Of a stretch of 64,000 nucleotides of DNA, positions 34,949 to 44,497 are shown one piece after another. Positions within the stretch are counted from its first letter, which is position 1. Each line of letters opens with the position of its first letter. A program made the position numbers and the translations under genes. The stretch comes from an uncultured Methanoregula sp. (GTDB lineage Archaea; Halobacteriota; Methanomicrobia; Methanomicrobiales; Methanospirillaceae): the NCBI RefSeq assembly GCF_963662735.1, contig NZ_OY759744.1, forward strand, positions 434,001 to 498,000, in the 5' to 3' direction. The notes beneath the pieces are model-generated. The model was not told the DNA's origin and did no database searches. It saw only the letters and a program-made list of their open reading frames with translations.

Positions 34949-36003
34949 AGGGTGTTGATCACCTTCACGAAGAGCTCGTTCTCCCAGTCTTCCCCGACGC
35001 TGACCCGGACATAATGATCTTCAAGGCCGGCAAAGCTCCGGCAGGAGCGGACGACAACCCCGTGCCGGGCCAGTTCCTCCACCACCTCGTCGCTGGTGTG
35101 GGGCTGGACATCCACCATCACGAAGTTGGCATCGGAGGGGAGGACCGGGTATTTCACCTCAGCGGCAAAGCGTTCCCGCCATTTCTTTACCTGCGCGATA
35201 TACCGTTCAGCATGCCCATTGTCGGGGAGTGCTGCAGCCGCCGCAGCCATCGAGACCGCGTTGACCGTAAACGGCGTGCCTGCCCGCTGGTACCAGGGAG
35301 GCAGCCAGCGGGGGGTAAAGGCGTACCCGATCCGGAGACCGGCAAGGGAGTACACTTTCGAGAATGTCCGCCCGAGCACAAGGTTCTCGTGCTTTTTCAT
35401 GAGCGGGAGATAATCGATCCCCGAGAACTCGACATAGGCATTGTCGAGGAAAAGGAGCCCTTCTATCCCTTCGAGGATCTCGGCAACCGCCTCGACCGAA
35501 GTAGCATTCCCGGTCGGGTTGTTCGGCGAGCAGACCACCGTGACCTTGGCAGTCTTTGCTGCTTTGATCAGTTTTTTCGTGTCAACTGAAAAGTCCGGTT
35601 CCCGGGGAACAGTAATGACCCCGGCACCCTGCCCCATGGCCGCAAGCGCATAGAACGAGAAAGAGGGCGTGGATATTGCGACCTGCTCTCCCGGCTCCAC
35701 GAGGGTCCGGATGATTGTCTCGATCACGCCGTCCATCCCGACACCGGTCACGAAATGATAGTCCCCGTAGTGGGAACGGAGCGCATTCATCAGGACATTC
35801 ACGCGCTCGTCAGGATAACGGTTCACGGTCTTCAGGGCGGTTTCTGCCGCTTCGAGCGCGGCCGGGGACAGCGGTTCGGGGTTCTCGTTGCTGGCAAGCC
35901 GGGCTATCCGCTCGATACCGTACTCGCGGGCGATATCCTCCGCCTTCTTGGCAAAGACATAGCCGCTCTTCTTCTTATAACATGACCGGACCAAGTGCTC
36001 CAT
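34945..36003 (-). CDS. hisC: Histidinol-phosphate aminotransferase
   Basis: 352 aa from ATG 36003 (MEHLVRSCYKKKSGYVFAKKA). PLP-fold class I aminotransferase with RLASNENPEPLSP, CSPNNPTGN and the Schiff-base lysine in GRTFSKVYSLAGLRIGYAF. It converts imidazole acetol phosphate to histidinol phosphate. It overlaps the argD stop by 29 nt. The ORF could also be a related aromatic or aspartate enzyme, but the NENPxP opening fits HisC. Confidence 0.85.
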   Translation of the reverse strand: MEHLVRSCYKKKSGYVFAKKAEDIAREYGIERIARLASNENPEPLSPAALEAAETALKTVNRYPDERVNVLMNALRSHYGDYHFVTGVGMDGVIETIIRTLVEPGEQVAISTPSFSFYALAAMGQGAGVITVPREPDFSVDTKKLIKAAKTAKVTVVCSPNNPTGNATSVEAVAEILEGIEGLLFLDNAYVEFSGIDYLPLMKKHENLVLGRTFSKVYSLAGLRIGYAFTPRWLPPWYQRAGTPFTVNAVSMAAAAAALPDNGHAERYIAQVKKWRERFAAEVKYPVLPSDANFVMVDVQPHTSDEVVEELARHGVVVRSCRSFAGLEDHYVRVSVGEDWENELFVKVINTL

Positions 36004-37117
36004 CGATAACCCTGACCACGCGGTCAATCTCGGCATCCGTAATTGTCAGCGGCGGGACGAGCCGGAGGTTGCCATCCGCTGCGCAGTTGACCAATACGCC
36101 TTGTTCTGCACATGTCTTCTGGATGTCCGGGCATTTGTCTCCTACGGTAATACCAATCATCAGTCCCCGGACCCGGGGGTGGTATTTTTTCAGACCCTGC
36201 GCGAACCGCTCACCCTTGCGGGATACATCCGGGAGGATCTTTTCGATCACGCCGGTTGTTGCAAGCGCTGCGGCGCAGGCAAGCGGACCACCGGCAAAGG
36301 TGCTGCCGTGCTCGCTCTTCTTGAACTCCAGTCCTTCGCGGGCAAGAAGGGCTCCCATCGGAAACCCGCTTGCGATCCCTTTTGCAAGGGTGACGATATC
36401 GGGCTGCACCTTCGTGTGCTGCATGGCAAGCCACTTACCGGTCCGTCCCATGCCGGTCTGGACTTCGTCCACGATCATTAAGGTGCCCGTCCTGTCGCAC
36501 ACCTCGCGAATCCCCTCAAAGAAACTGTTCGGGGGGATGATGACACCCGCTTCTCCCTGGATCGGTTCGACAATGACACCCGCGGTATCATTGTCAACAG
36601 CCTTTTTGAGCCCGTCGAGATCCCCGTATTCCACGAAGGTTGTCTGGAGCCCCAGGGGTTCGAACGGTTCCCGTATCGCGGGCTTGTGGGTGACTGCAAG
36701 GGATCCGACCGTGCGGCCGTGAAACCCGTGCACAAATGCCACGAACTTCTTCTTGCCGGTTCTGACCCGGGCAAGCTTGAGTGCCCCGTCGGTAGCCTCG
36801 GCACCGGAATTCGAGAAGAAGGCCTTGTGCATACCGGTCACTTCCACGAGTTTCTTTGCAATCTCTCCCTGGTGGGGCACATAGTAGAGGTTCGAGCAGT
36901 GGATGAGCTGGTGAGCCTGGTCGCAGATCGCCTTTACCACGGCCGGGTGACAGTGGCCGGTGCTGCAGACAGCGATACCTGCAACGCAGTCTATGTATTC
37001 TTTCCCGTCTGCGTCCCAGACTTTCGATCCCTCGCCTTTCACGAGCGCAATCTGCCGGGAGAATGCGGGCATGTAATAGCGCTCATCGAGCGCCCTGAAC
37101 TGGCTGGTAGTTTCCAT
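35975..37117 (-). CDS. argD: Acetylornithine aminotransferase
   Basis: 380 aa from ATG 37117. Class III PLP aminotransferase with FSNSGAEATDGALKLAR, DEVQTGMGRTGKW and the PLP lysine in TLAKGIASGFPMGALL. It makes N-acetylornithine in arginine synthesis; archaeal enzymes may also act in lysine synthesis. A longer frame upstream is unconserved. It follows the GMP synthase subunit by 46 nt. Confidence 0.9.
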   Translation of the reverse strand: METTSQFRALDERYYMPAFSRQIALVKGEGSKVWDADGKEYIDCVAGIAVCSTGHCHPAVVKAICDQAHQLIHCSNLYYVPHQGEIAKKLVEVTGMHKAFFSNSGAEATDGALKLARVRTGKKKFVAFVHGFHGRTVGSLAVTHKPAIREPFEPLGLQTTFVEYGDLDGLKKAVDNDTAGVIVEPIQGEAGVIIPPNSFFEGIREVCDRTGTLMIVDEVQTGMGRTGKWLAMQHTKVQPDIVTLAKGIASGFPMGALLAREGLEFKKSEHGSTFAGGPLACAAALATTGVIEKILPDVSRKGERFAQGLKKYHPRVRGLMIGITVGDKCPDIQKTCAEQGVLVNCAADGNLRLVPPLTITDAEIDRVVRVIDGALGPVML

Positions 37118-37163
37118 TCCAATCACGATGTCGTTTAACTGATTTGGGGTTGGTTGTCCTTTA

Positions 37164-38081
37164 TTATTCGTATTCGATGGTTGCCGGGGGTTTTGCCGTA
37201 ATATCGTACACAACACGGGCAACGCTCGGGATGTCGGCGGTAATTCTCGACCCGATTCTTACCAGGTGGTCGAAGGGGATGTTGATCGGGTCGGCCGTCA
37301 TCCCGTCCCGGGAGTTCACGGCTCTCACGGCAACGATCCAGCCGTGGATCCGGTTGTCGCCTTTGACCCCGGTACCGAGGCCTACGAGCGCTGCAAAGCA
37401 CTGCCAGGGAGCGTATTTCTCAACCAGTTCGTCCTCGACGATCCAGTTCGCTTCCCGGATGACCGCAGCCTTCTCCCGGGTCACTTCGCCGAGAATCCGC
37501 ACGGCAAGGCCGGGGCCGGGGAAGGGCATCCGGTGCTGGATCTCTTTGGGGAGCCCGAGTGCCCCGGCAACTTCGCGGACTTCATCCTTGTACAGGTCAC
37601 GGATCGGCTCGATGACTTTCGTGAACTCCATGTGGAGGGGCATGCCACCGACATTGTGGTGGCTCTTTATCCCACCCTCGCTCTCGATCCGGTCCGGGTA
37701 GATTGTCCCCTGCAAAAGGCATTTGGCTCCCTGTTTTTTAGCCTCCCGCTCAAAGACCCGGATGAATCGCTCGCCAATAGCCTTGCGCTTGGCCTCAGGA
37801 TCCGTGATGCCTTTGAGGGCATCAAGGAACTCGTCACCCGCATCAACGATCTGGAGATGGATGTTGCCAAAGATCGTCCGGATCCGTTCGGTCTCGCCTT
37901 TCCGCATCAGGCCGGTATCGATATAGATGGGGATCAGGTTGTCCCCGATTGCACGGGCAGCTAGGGCTGCGCAGACAGAACTGTCAACACCGCCCGACAG
38001 GGCCATGACAACTTTCTCGCCGCCGGCTGCGGTTTTGATCTCTTCAATTGATTTCGGAATGAACTTCTCGCACTTGACCAT
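37164..38081 (-). CDS. guaAB: GMP synthase, ATP-pyrophosphatase subunit B
   Basis: 305 aa from ATG 38079-38081, a match to the archaeal stand-alone ATP-PPase subunit. The P-loop is [25 protein letters not shown] and the C-terminal PPATIEYE are GuaA signatures. In most Euryarchaeota the glutaminase subunit is a separate gene, which is not in the window. It converts XMP to GMP, and starts 15 nt after pyrG. Confidence 0.93.
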   Translation of the reverse strand: MVKCEKFIPKSIEEIKTAAGGEKVVMALSGGVDSSVCAALAARAIGDNLIPIYIDTGLMRKGETERIRTIFGNIHLQIVDAGDEFLDALKGITDPEAKRKAIGERFIRVFEREAKKQGAKCLLQGTIYPDRIESEGGIKSHHNVGGMPLHMEFTKVIEPIRDLYKDEVREVAGALGLPKEIQHRMPFPGPGLAVRILGEVTREKAAVIREANWIVEDELVEKYAPWQCFAALVGLGTGVKGDNRIHGWIVAVRAVNSRDGMTADPINIPFDHLVRIGSRITADIPSVARVVYDITAKPPATIEYE

Positions 38082-38095
38082 CGTATTGCTCCTCG

Positions 38096-39676
38096 TTATT
38101 TTGTCCGCTTGTTCGCCCTGCATGCCTCAACAAAGCCCAGGTAGGGCGGGGAGGGATGGGTTGGCCGGGACTTGAATTCCGGATGGAACTGGGTGGCAAA
38201 GAAGAACGGGTGGCCGGGGAGTTCAAGGCACTCCATCCGGTTCCTGTTCGTTGCCGAGAAGACCAGGCCGGCATTTTCAAGGGGTTTTATGAACTTCGGG
38301 TTCACTTCATACCGGTGGCGGTGCCGCTCGGTGATCTGGTTCTCGCCGTACAGTTTCAGCGCCAGCGTATCCGGCCGCATGTCCGCGGTATAATTGCCAA
38401 GACGCATTGTCCCGCCCAGCTCGTTGACTCCTTCCTGTTCGGGCAGGATGGCGATCACATGCGAACCTTCGCCGAACTCCTCGCTCGTTGCATCGGCAAT
38501 GCCTGCCTTGTTCCGGGCGTACTCGACCGTTGCCAGCTGGAACCCGAGGCAGAGCCCGAGGAAGGGGATGTTGTTCTCGCGGGCAAAGCGGATTGCTTCG
38601 ATCTTCCCTTCGATACCCCGCTTCCCGAAGCCTCCCGGGATAAGGATGCCGTCATAATCCTTGAGCGAGCTCCGCTCGTACCGTTCCGCATCCAGCCACG
38701 CGATCTTGACTTCGGTTGAGAGCGCCCGGCCCGCGTGCTTGAGCGACTCCTTGATGCTGATATAGACGTCCTCGATACCGTATTTGCTGACAATGGCAAT
38801 GGTCACCCGGTTCGTATACTCCTTGTTCACGATACGGTACCAGGTGGTATCGACTTCCGTTTTGTCAAGCCCGAGATGGGCGGAGAGCACATCGGCAATG
38901 CCCTCTTTTTCCATCTCCATGGGAACTGCATAGGTATCCGGGGCGGTAGCCGCCGAGATGACCGCGCTCTGGGGAAGATCGCAGAACGCCGAGATCTTGC
39001 GCTTGGTATTGGCACCGATCGGGCTCTCGCTCCTTCCTACGATGATGTCTGCATGGAGACCCAGTTCCCGCAGCGCCTTGACCGAGTGCTGCGTAGGCTT
39101 GGTCTTGAAGTCCCCCATCGTGTCCTCAGGAATCAGGGTGACATGGATCAGGACAAAGTCATGCGGGGGAAGTTCCCCGTGCATCTGCCGGACCGCCTCG
39201 AGGAACGGCATGCTCTCGATGTCGCCGACTGTTCCGCCGACTTCGACAAGGCAGATGTCTGCCCGGGTCCCGTCCGGGAACTCCTCTTCGGCCGCCTGCT
39301 GGATGCATTTCTTGATCTGGTCGGTGATGTGGGGGATGATCTGCACAGTCTCGCCGAGGAAGTCCCCGCGGCGTTCCTTTTCTATGACCGTGCGGTACAC
39401 CTTGCCGGTGGTAATATTGTGGGATGCGGTGAGTTCGATGTCAAGAAACCGCTCGTAGTTCCCGAGGTCGAGATCCACTTCGCTCCCGTCTTTCAATACA
39501 AAAACCTCACCATGCTGGGCCGGGTTCATCGTCCCCGCATCGATGTTGAGGTACGGGTCGATCTTGACCGCGGTCACCCGGTAGCCCCGGTTTTTCAGAA
39601 TGCGGCCCACGGATGCAGCGGTGATTCCTTTTCCAAGCCCGCTCATCACACCCCCGGTAATAATGATGTATTTCAC
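38096..39676 (-). CDS. pyrG: CTP synthase
   Basis: 526 aa. The N-terminal synthetase domain opens with [22 protein letters not shown] and contains [15 protein letters not shown]. The C-terminal glutaminase domain has the catalytic Cys in [10 protein letters not shown] and the His/Glu pair in [10 protein letters not shown]. It aminates UTP to CTP. It heads the six-gene minus-strand cluster. Confidence 0.96.
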   Translation of the reverse strand: MKYIIITGGVMSGLGKGITAASVGRILKNRGYRVTAVKIDPYLNIDAGTMNPAQHGEVFVLKDGSEVDLDLGNYERFLDIELTASHNITTGKVYRTVIEKERRGDFLGETVQIIPHITDQIKKCIQQAAEEEFPDGTRADICLVEVGGTVGDIESMPFLEAVRQMHGELPPHDFVLIHVTLIPEDTMGDFKTKPTQHSVKALRELGLHADIIVGRSESPIGANTKRKISAFCDLPQSAVISAATAPDTYAVPMEMEKEGIADVLSAHLGLDKTEVDTTWYRIVNKEYTNRVTIAIVSKYGIEDVYISIKESLKHAGRALSTEVKIAWLDAERYERSSLKDYDGILIPGGFGKRGIEGKIEAIRFARENNIPFLGLCLGFQLATVEYARNKAGIADATSEEFGEGSHVIAILPEQEGVNELGGTMRLGNYTADMRPDTLALKLYGENQITERHRHRYEVNPKFIKPLENAGLVFSATNRNRMECLELPGHPFFFATQFHPEFKSRPTHPSPPYLGFVEACRANKRTK

Positions 39677-39827
39677 GTAAGATCTCCCCGATTGCTGTAT
39701 ATTTTGCTCACAATCCCTAATAGTGTTATCTTAACGGCGTGAAAGGCCGTATCTGCCGGGACCATCCCGGCCGGGAATCTCTGCCGTGAAGTAACCTTAA
39801 TCAGGCAAAAGACCGGATCAGTACGTT

Positions 39828-40532
39828 ATGAAATCCGGACGAATTTTATTCATCCTGGCCATTCTTGCCATCGTGGCATGCCTCGCGCAGCCCGTACTGG
39901 CAGAAACAGACAACGCAACCCAGTTCTACAACCGCGGGTCACAGTATGCATCTGCGGGCGATTATGCCGGAGCGGTCGCGTTATTCGATCAGGCTCTTGC
40001 TTCGAATATCACCCTGATCAGCAAGTCTGACACGCTCATGTACGTCTACAATGACAAGGCAGCAGCACTCACGGATCTTGGGAAATATGATGAGGCTGTG
40101 AAGACTGCAGAGCAGGGTCTTTCACTGTACAAGAATAGCCCCGGTCTCTGGAACAACAAGGGCTATGCCCTCTACAAGCAGGGAAAATACAATGATGCGA
40201 TTACTGCGTACGACTCGGCAATCAGCGTTGCTGCAGCACAGAACGAGACCTACCTCAAGGGATACATAAACAAGGGTGTTGCCCTGAACAAGGCCGGGCG
40301 TTCCTATGAAGCGGTTGGTGCCTTTACCAAGGCTCTCGAACTCAGCCCGGGCAACACAGATGCAACTGAAGGACTTGCCGAAGCACAGAAAGCCACCACG
40401 ACAACCAATATCGTGCTTGCGGCTATCGTTATCGTTGCCCTGGGCCTCGTTATCTGGTACGTCAAGTTCCGGAAACCTGCAGACGGCAAAGATGCTTCAG
40501 GAAAGAAAAACACGAAATCAAAGAAAGAATAA
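39828..40532 (+). CDS. Membrane-anchored TPR protein
   Basis: 234 aa: signal peptide MKSGRILFILAILAIVACLA, then four TPR units (about 30-185; YNRGSQYASAGDYAGAVALFDQAL, YNDKAAALTDLGKYDEAV, WNNKGYALYKQGKYNDAI and YINKGVALNKAGRSYEAV). A helix (TNIVLAAIVIVALGLVIWYV) and a lysine-rich C-terminal tail follow. It is an extracytoplasmic protein-binding module; the partner is unknown. Confidence 0.82.
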   Translation: MKSGRILFILAILAIVACLAQPVLAETDNATQFYNRGSQYASAGDYAGAVALFDQALASNITLISKSDTLMYVYNDKAAALTDLGKYDEAVKTAEQGLSLYKNSPGLWNNKGYALYKQGKYNDAITAYDSAISVAAAQNETYLKGYINKGVALNKAGRSYEAVGAFTKALELSPGNTDATEGLAEAQKATTTTNIVLAAIVIVALGLVIWYVKFRKPADGKDASGKKNTKSKKE

Positions 40533-40541
40533 TTTTTTTTT
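40533..40541 (+). terminator. T-run after the TPR gene
   Basis: Nine T residues immediately follow the stop codon of the plus-strand TPR gene, with a second T-run a few bases on. Oligo-T alone is sufficient for termination by archaeal RNA polymerase. The convergent thioesterase gene ends at 40549. Confidence 0.45.
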
Positions 40542-40548
40542 GAATTTT

Positions 40549-40965
40549 TCAGGGCTGGGCAGTAACCGCAAATGCAGCGGTTGTGCGGGAGAGCAGGATC
40601 TTGTCCCCGCTCTCCATCCGGACTTCCCCTTCGCAGAAAGCCACGCGGCGCCCTTTCTTGAGAACCGTTCCCTCCGCGATAATGACACCGTCCCGGGTGC
40701 CCTTGACAAAACTCGTGGATTCCGAGATGGTGGCAATTCCCTCACTCGGGGAAAGGACCGGGTAGAGGGCAAGGGCCATCGCCTCGTCGGCAAGGGCAAC
40801 GAGGATCCCGCCCTGCAGCCATCCGACCCCGTTGAGCATATCCGGCCGGACCTGCATCTTCAGCACGGCCTTTCCCGGCTCGGCTTTGACAAGCTCAATT
40901 CCCATAAGACAAAAAAAAGGATTGGCATATCTGCCGTCTTTTCTGATATTATCCAGATAACTCAT
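40549..40965 (-). CDS. PaaI-type hotdog thioesterase
   Basis: 138 aa. A single hotdog fold with the PaaI-like motif NGVGWLQGGILVALADEAMALAL, in which the usual HGG is QGG. FVKGTRDGVIIAEGTVLKKGRRV is the usual continuing segment. It probably hydrolyses a CoA thioester; the change of H to Q next to GG makes the specificity unclear. Single gene, convergent with the TPR gene. Confidence 0.85.
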   Translation of the reverse strand: MSYLDNIRKDGRYANPFFCLMGIELVKAEPGKAVLKMQVRPDMLNGVGWLQGGILVALADEAMALALYPVLSPSEGIATISESTSFVKGTRDGVIIAEGTVLKKGRRVAFCEGEVRMESGDKILLSRTTAAFAVTAQP

Positions 40966-41017
40966 AATGCTCAGGTGAGTTTTCGGGAGGGAGGGGATTA
41001 AGATTGTTGTTTTTCCC

Positions 41018-41503
41018 CTAGCTGGGTACCATGCTGCCCGGGAACGGATAGTACCCGTCGATGATGGTGTACTGGTCTCCCGATGTCATGGTAACGGCAA
41101 CAATGACGCGATCGTTCCCTGTCGTGCCCATCAGCGTAATGGCGGTTCCCATCTGGGGTTTATTCCGGGATGCGGTCTCCACCTGGCCATCGGACCGGAT
41201 GACCGTAACATCCATCCGGGTTGTCATGCCAAGGCCCTTCCCGCCATTATAGGTAGCCGTGATGGTCGGGTCCGTTGAGACAACATTCCGGTTCACCGTC
41301 ACGGTCACAGACTCGTAGTCGGGAACGGACTGTACCGGACCGGGCGTGGCAGGGAATGTCATTGCAGGGGTCAGTACCGGAGTAGCGGCCGGTGAAATGG
41401 CAGGAGTGGATGACGATGCAGCGGGCTGTGCGGGCGAAAGGGTACAGCCGCCCGCCAGTACGCACACGATCATTACCGCGACGATGAGGAGGATCCGTTT
41501 CAT
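41018..41503 (-). CDS. Lipoprotein, unknown
   Basis: 161 aa from ATG 41503: signal peptide MKRILLIVAVMIVCVLAGG with lipobox LAGGC. After an Ala/Pro/Thr linker comes a beta-rich domain (about 60-161; SVTVTVNRNVVSTDPTITATYNGGKG). No known family is recognised. Signal peptides and linkers of this kind recur in this window. Confidence 0.72.
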   Translation of the reverse strand: MKRILLIVAVMIVCVLAGGCTLSPAQPAASSSTPAISPAATPVLTPAMTFPATPGPVQSVPDYESVTVTVNRNVVSTDPTITATYNGGKGLGMTTRMDVTVIRSDGQVETASRNKPQMGTAITLMGTTGNDRVIVAVTMTSGDQYTIIDGYYPFPGSMVPS

Positions 41504-41574
41504 GCCAGTATGTCGGAGCGATGCCAGATTAACCCTTTCCCCCACTCCCGCGCCATCCTGCCTGCCTCCCCACA

Positions 41575-41584
41575 CTTAATATCC
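41575..41584 (+). promoter_or_regulatory. TATA box of a leaderless small gene
   Basis: CTTAATATCC, centred 25 nt before the ATG at 41605. This spacing puts transcription start at or next to the ATG, so translation is probably leaderless. Confidence 0.4.
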
Positions 41585-41604
41585 CAAAACACGTGACAAT
41601 CCTT

Positions 41605-41835
41605 ATGCAGGACCAGGAAACAAAAGAGATGCTCGCCGACCTTGTCTGGCTCAACGCCGTCATAGCCACCGAACTCATCCAGATAACAGAGAACACATCC
41701 TCCATTCTCAGGAAATCCGCACCTCCGGCAAGCTGCCTTGCGGAGCACCACGAGCTCCGGAAGACCGCCCTTGCCATGGCTGAGAAGTACCGGCCCGGTA
41801 GTGTTCTTGCCCGGCATCTCGGGCAGCACCAGTAA
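41605..41835 (+). CDS. Small protein, unknown
   Basis: 76 aa, no family recognised. Sequence is helical and mildly charged (EMLADLVWLNAVIATELIQITE). ATG 41605 is chosen because a TATA box lies 25 nt upstream; an in-frame GTG at 41593 is possible. About 140 non-coding bases separate it from the glycosyltransferase gene. Confidence 0.5.
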   Translation: MQDQETKEMLADLVWLNAVIATELIQITENTSSILRKSAPPASCLAEHHELRKTALAMAEKYRPGSVLARHLGQHQ

Positions 41836-41976
41836 CGTTATTGTGGAAATCGGGCGAAATGTACTGGAAAAGAGTGCTGCCGGGTTCAAGGCCCAAAGGA
41901 TGATCCGAGCAACCTGGCATTTCACGCAAGCACTATTTGACGCACAGATACGTAATCCCGACAGAACACACCCGCC

Positions 41977-42687
41977 ATGACCACTCCACCCGGGGCACAG
42001 TACAGCCTCGTAATACCCGCATACAACGAAGAGAAGAGGATCCCCCGGCTCTTCGACGCCATACCCGGGTTTGACGGGGAGCTCATCGTTGTCTGTGACG
42101 GGACGGACCGAACTGCAGAAGTGGTTGAGAGCATTGCCGCACAGCGCAGCGATCTTGTCATCCGCTGCCTTCGTTTCGACCACCGGCTGGGGAAAGGCGG
42201 GGGCGTCCTCGCCGGCCTTTCTGCAGCCAGCGCCCCCCGGGTGGGATATTTCGATGCCGACGGGTCTACGAGTATAAAGGAGATGGTGCGCCTCTTTGCA
42301 ATGCTCGACTCTTCCGATACAGCGATCGGCTCGCGCTGGGTGCCGGGATCGAACCTTGTTGTCCGGCAGGGGTTCATGCGACGCATCGAGAGCCGGGTCT
42401 TCAACCTGCTCATCCGACTCCTCTTCGGCCTCACATTCCACGACACGCAGTGCGGGGCAAAGGTCTTCCGCAGATCGGCACTCGTTTCCCAGCTGCCCTG
42501 CATGGTATCCCGCGGATTCGAATTCGATGTCGAACTTCTCTGGAGGATCAGAAAGGCTGGGTGCACAATCGCCGAGGTCCCGATCGAATGGCAGAACAAA
42601 GGCGACTCCCGGGTCCAGAAGCGGGACATGATCCGGATGCTCCTTGGCCTGTTTGCAATCCGCTTTGGTCCCGGCCGACATGAGTGA
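41977..42687 (+). CDS. Family 2 glycosyltransferase
   Basis: 236 aa, GT-A fold. SLVIPAYNEEKRIPRLFDAI is the opening and YFDADGSTSIKEM is the DxD-like motif. QCGAKVFRRSAL resembles dolichyl-phosphate sugar transferases of archaeal S-layer glycosylation. No membrane helices are seen. Its 3' end overlaps the next gene by 8 nt. Confidence 0.85.
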   Translation: MTTPPGAQYSLVIPAYNEEKRIPRLFDAIPGFDGELIVVCDGTDRTAEVVESIAAQRSDLVIRCLRFDHRLGKGGGVLAGLSAASAPRVGYFDADGSTSIKEMVRLFAMLDSSDTAIGSRWVPGSNLVVRQGFMRRIESRVFNLLIRLLFGLTFHDTQCGAKVFRRSALVSQLPCMVSRGFEFDVELLWRIRKAGCTIAEVPIEWQNKGDSRVQKRDMIRMLLGLFAIRFGPGRHE

Positions 42688-44497
42688 AATTCCCGAAGAT
42701 AAAAAACGAGAGGCATTCCGTCTCTTCGAGGACGGGCAGTACCAGGAATCGCTCATTCTCTGCACGGCACTGCTCGAATCAGGAAAAGACCCGGCCATAG
42801 AGATCCTCGCTGCAACGAATCTCTACAATGCCGGCAGGCTCGAAGATGCCGAAGTCTTTTTCCGCGACCTTGCCCGGAAGATGCCGGACTCTTCGTATGT
42901 CCACAGTTACCTTGCAAAAGTTCTCGAAGCGCGGGGGGACGAAGCGGCCATTGCCGAGTACGCTACCGCGGTCCACCTCGACCCCGGCAACCAGGATGCC
43001 CTGCGGAGTTATGCGGAATACCTGATCGCTCGCCGGGACTACCGGGGGGCACTGCCGGTCCTGCGCCGGCTCATGCAGGCAGGTGCGGGCGATGCCGACA
43101 GGAAAAACCTGATGCGGGCACTCATCGAAGCCGGGGAACCGGGCGAAGCCCTTGCCACCCATGCAGCCCACAACGACCCGGAGCTTTCGCATGAATATCT
43201 CGATGCGCTGGTCCGTTCGGGAAACTTCCGGGATGCGTACGAATCCGGCCTTCGTCTGTATCGCGAAACCGGGGATGTGGACATCCTGAGAACGTACCTG
43301 GATTCCCTTGCCCGGTACGATCCGCCGTCTGCGCTCGGTGCCTATGCCGGTTATACCGCAGATGCCGGGGATCAGCCTCATGCAGGAATCCTGTGCGATT
43401 ATATCCTACTCCTCAAAACCGGGAAACGGTACAGCGAAGCGCTCAGCCTGACAAGGGAGCTCCTCTCATGGGATCGCGGCCCGGCCGGGCGGCTGCTCGA
43501 ATGCGAGATCCTTGCTGAACTGGACAACACACCGGCAGCCCTTGCCGCATACGAAGCCCTCATCCGGGACGAAATGACAGGAAGATGCGATCCCGACGTC
43601 CTTTCCCACATCATCTCGCGGTACCGCAGGTTTCTGGCAGGTGCCCTGTCCCCGGAAGAAGCCAGACAACGATTTCTCGATATCGTATCAAAGGATATCA
43701 GCGTCACGAGTCTTCTCGAAACCGCACGCTTCTTTGCAGACACCGGGGACGACGATGAGGCCCGCTCTTGGTACTACCGGGCATACCGGGCCGACTTCCT
43801 TGCCGGGGGCCCGCCCTATGCCCGGTTCCTTTCGGCTCACGGGGATGAGCGCGAATGCGAGAAAGTGATGCTGTATCTCCTTGCCAACATCAGGAAAGGA
43901 TCCGATCTCATCCGCATTGCAGCGGTCATCGTTGACGATGACTGCAGGATGTACCGCTTCCGGCGGCTGATGGAGCAGCTGATAAAAAAACTGTCCGACC
44001 GTCGCACTACGCTCGATTCGGAAGGGCTGGAACTCTTATCCATCGCCTTTTTCATTATGGCAACCAATGCTCTGGAAGAGGCAGATTATGCGGGCTGCAA
44101 ATACTGCTGCCTGTGCGGAATGGACGTCATGCCCCACCATTCCCGCACGATCCGGCTGGAAGATTATCTCCGGCTGATCCGGGAATGCAAGGAGCAGTCC
44201 GTTGCCGACCGCCCGATCATGCACACCGTGCAGACCAGGGAGCGGGCACAGAAAATCCCCCCGGCCCAGGCAGTTACCGATCAGCTTGGGCTCTCTGAGC
44301 AGGAGCAGAAGATCATCGCGTTCCTCCGCTCGCACCGCAAGGCGAGCGAGATGGACCTGCGCACCCTGCTTGGCACGCGGAGGGTAGTCGGGATGGTCAA
44401 CCGGATCATCCAGAGGGCAGCCCGCGAGGGGCTGACCCTTATCGAAAAGAAAGGCATCGGGGAGGATGGTGAGATCTATGAATATACCGGAACCTGA
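42680..44497 (+). CDS. TPR protein with C-terminal winged helix
   Basis: 605 aa from ATG 42680, inside the end of the glycosyltransferase gene. The first 500 residues are TPR-like helical repeats (FEDGQYQESLILCTALLESG, AEVFFRDLARKMPDSSYVHSYLAKVLEARGDEAAIAEYATAV). Residues 540-605 form a winged helix (LSEQEQKIIAFLRSHRKASEMDLRTLLG and VGMVNRIIQRAAREGL) suited to DNA binding. Its stop overlaps the ATPase start by 20 nt. It may be the substrate- or DNA-recognition partner of that ATPase; this is inference. Confidence 0.75.
   Translation: MSEIPEDKKREAFRLFEDGQYQESLILCTALLESGKDPAIEILAATNLYNAGRLEDAEVFFRDLARKMPDSSYVHSYLAKVLEARGDEAAIAEYATAVHLDPGNQDALRSYAEYLIARRDYRGALPVLRRLMQAGAGDADRKNLMRALIEAGEPGEALATHAAHNDPELSHEYLDALVRSGNFRDAYESGLRLYRETGDVDILRTYLDSLARYDPPSALGAYAGYTADAGDQPHAGILCDYILLLKTGKRYSEALSLTRELLSWDRGPAGRLLECEILAELDNTPAALAAYEALIRDEMTGRCDPDVLSHIISRYRRFLAGALSPEEARQRFLDIVSKDISVTSLLETARFFADTGDDDEARSWYYRAYRADFLAGGPPYARFLSAHGDERECEKVMLYLLANIRKGSDLIRIAAVIVDDDCRMYRFRRLMEQLIKKLSDRRTTLDSEGLELLSIAFFIMATNALEEADYAGCKYCCLCGMDVMPHHSRTIRLEDYLRLIRECKEQSVADRPIMHTVQTRERAQKIPPAQAVTDQLGLSEQEQKIIAFLRSHRKASEMDLRTLLGTRRVVGMVNRIIQRAAREGLTLIEKKGIGEDGEIYEYTGT

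Noticed and set aside
41500..42798. Minus-strand frame of 432 codons
   Set aside because: It runs across the small ORF and the glycosyltransferase, both better supported; the product has no recognisable domain.
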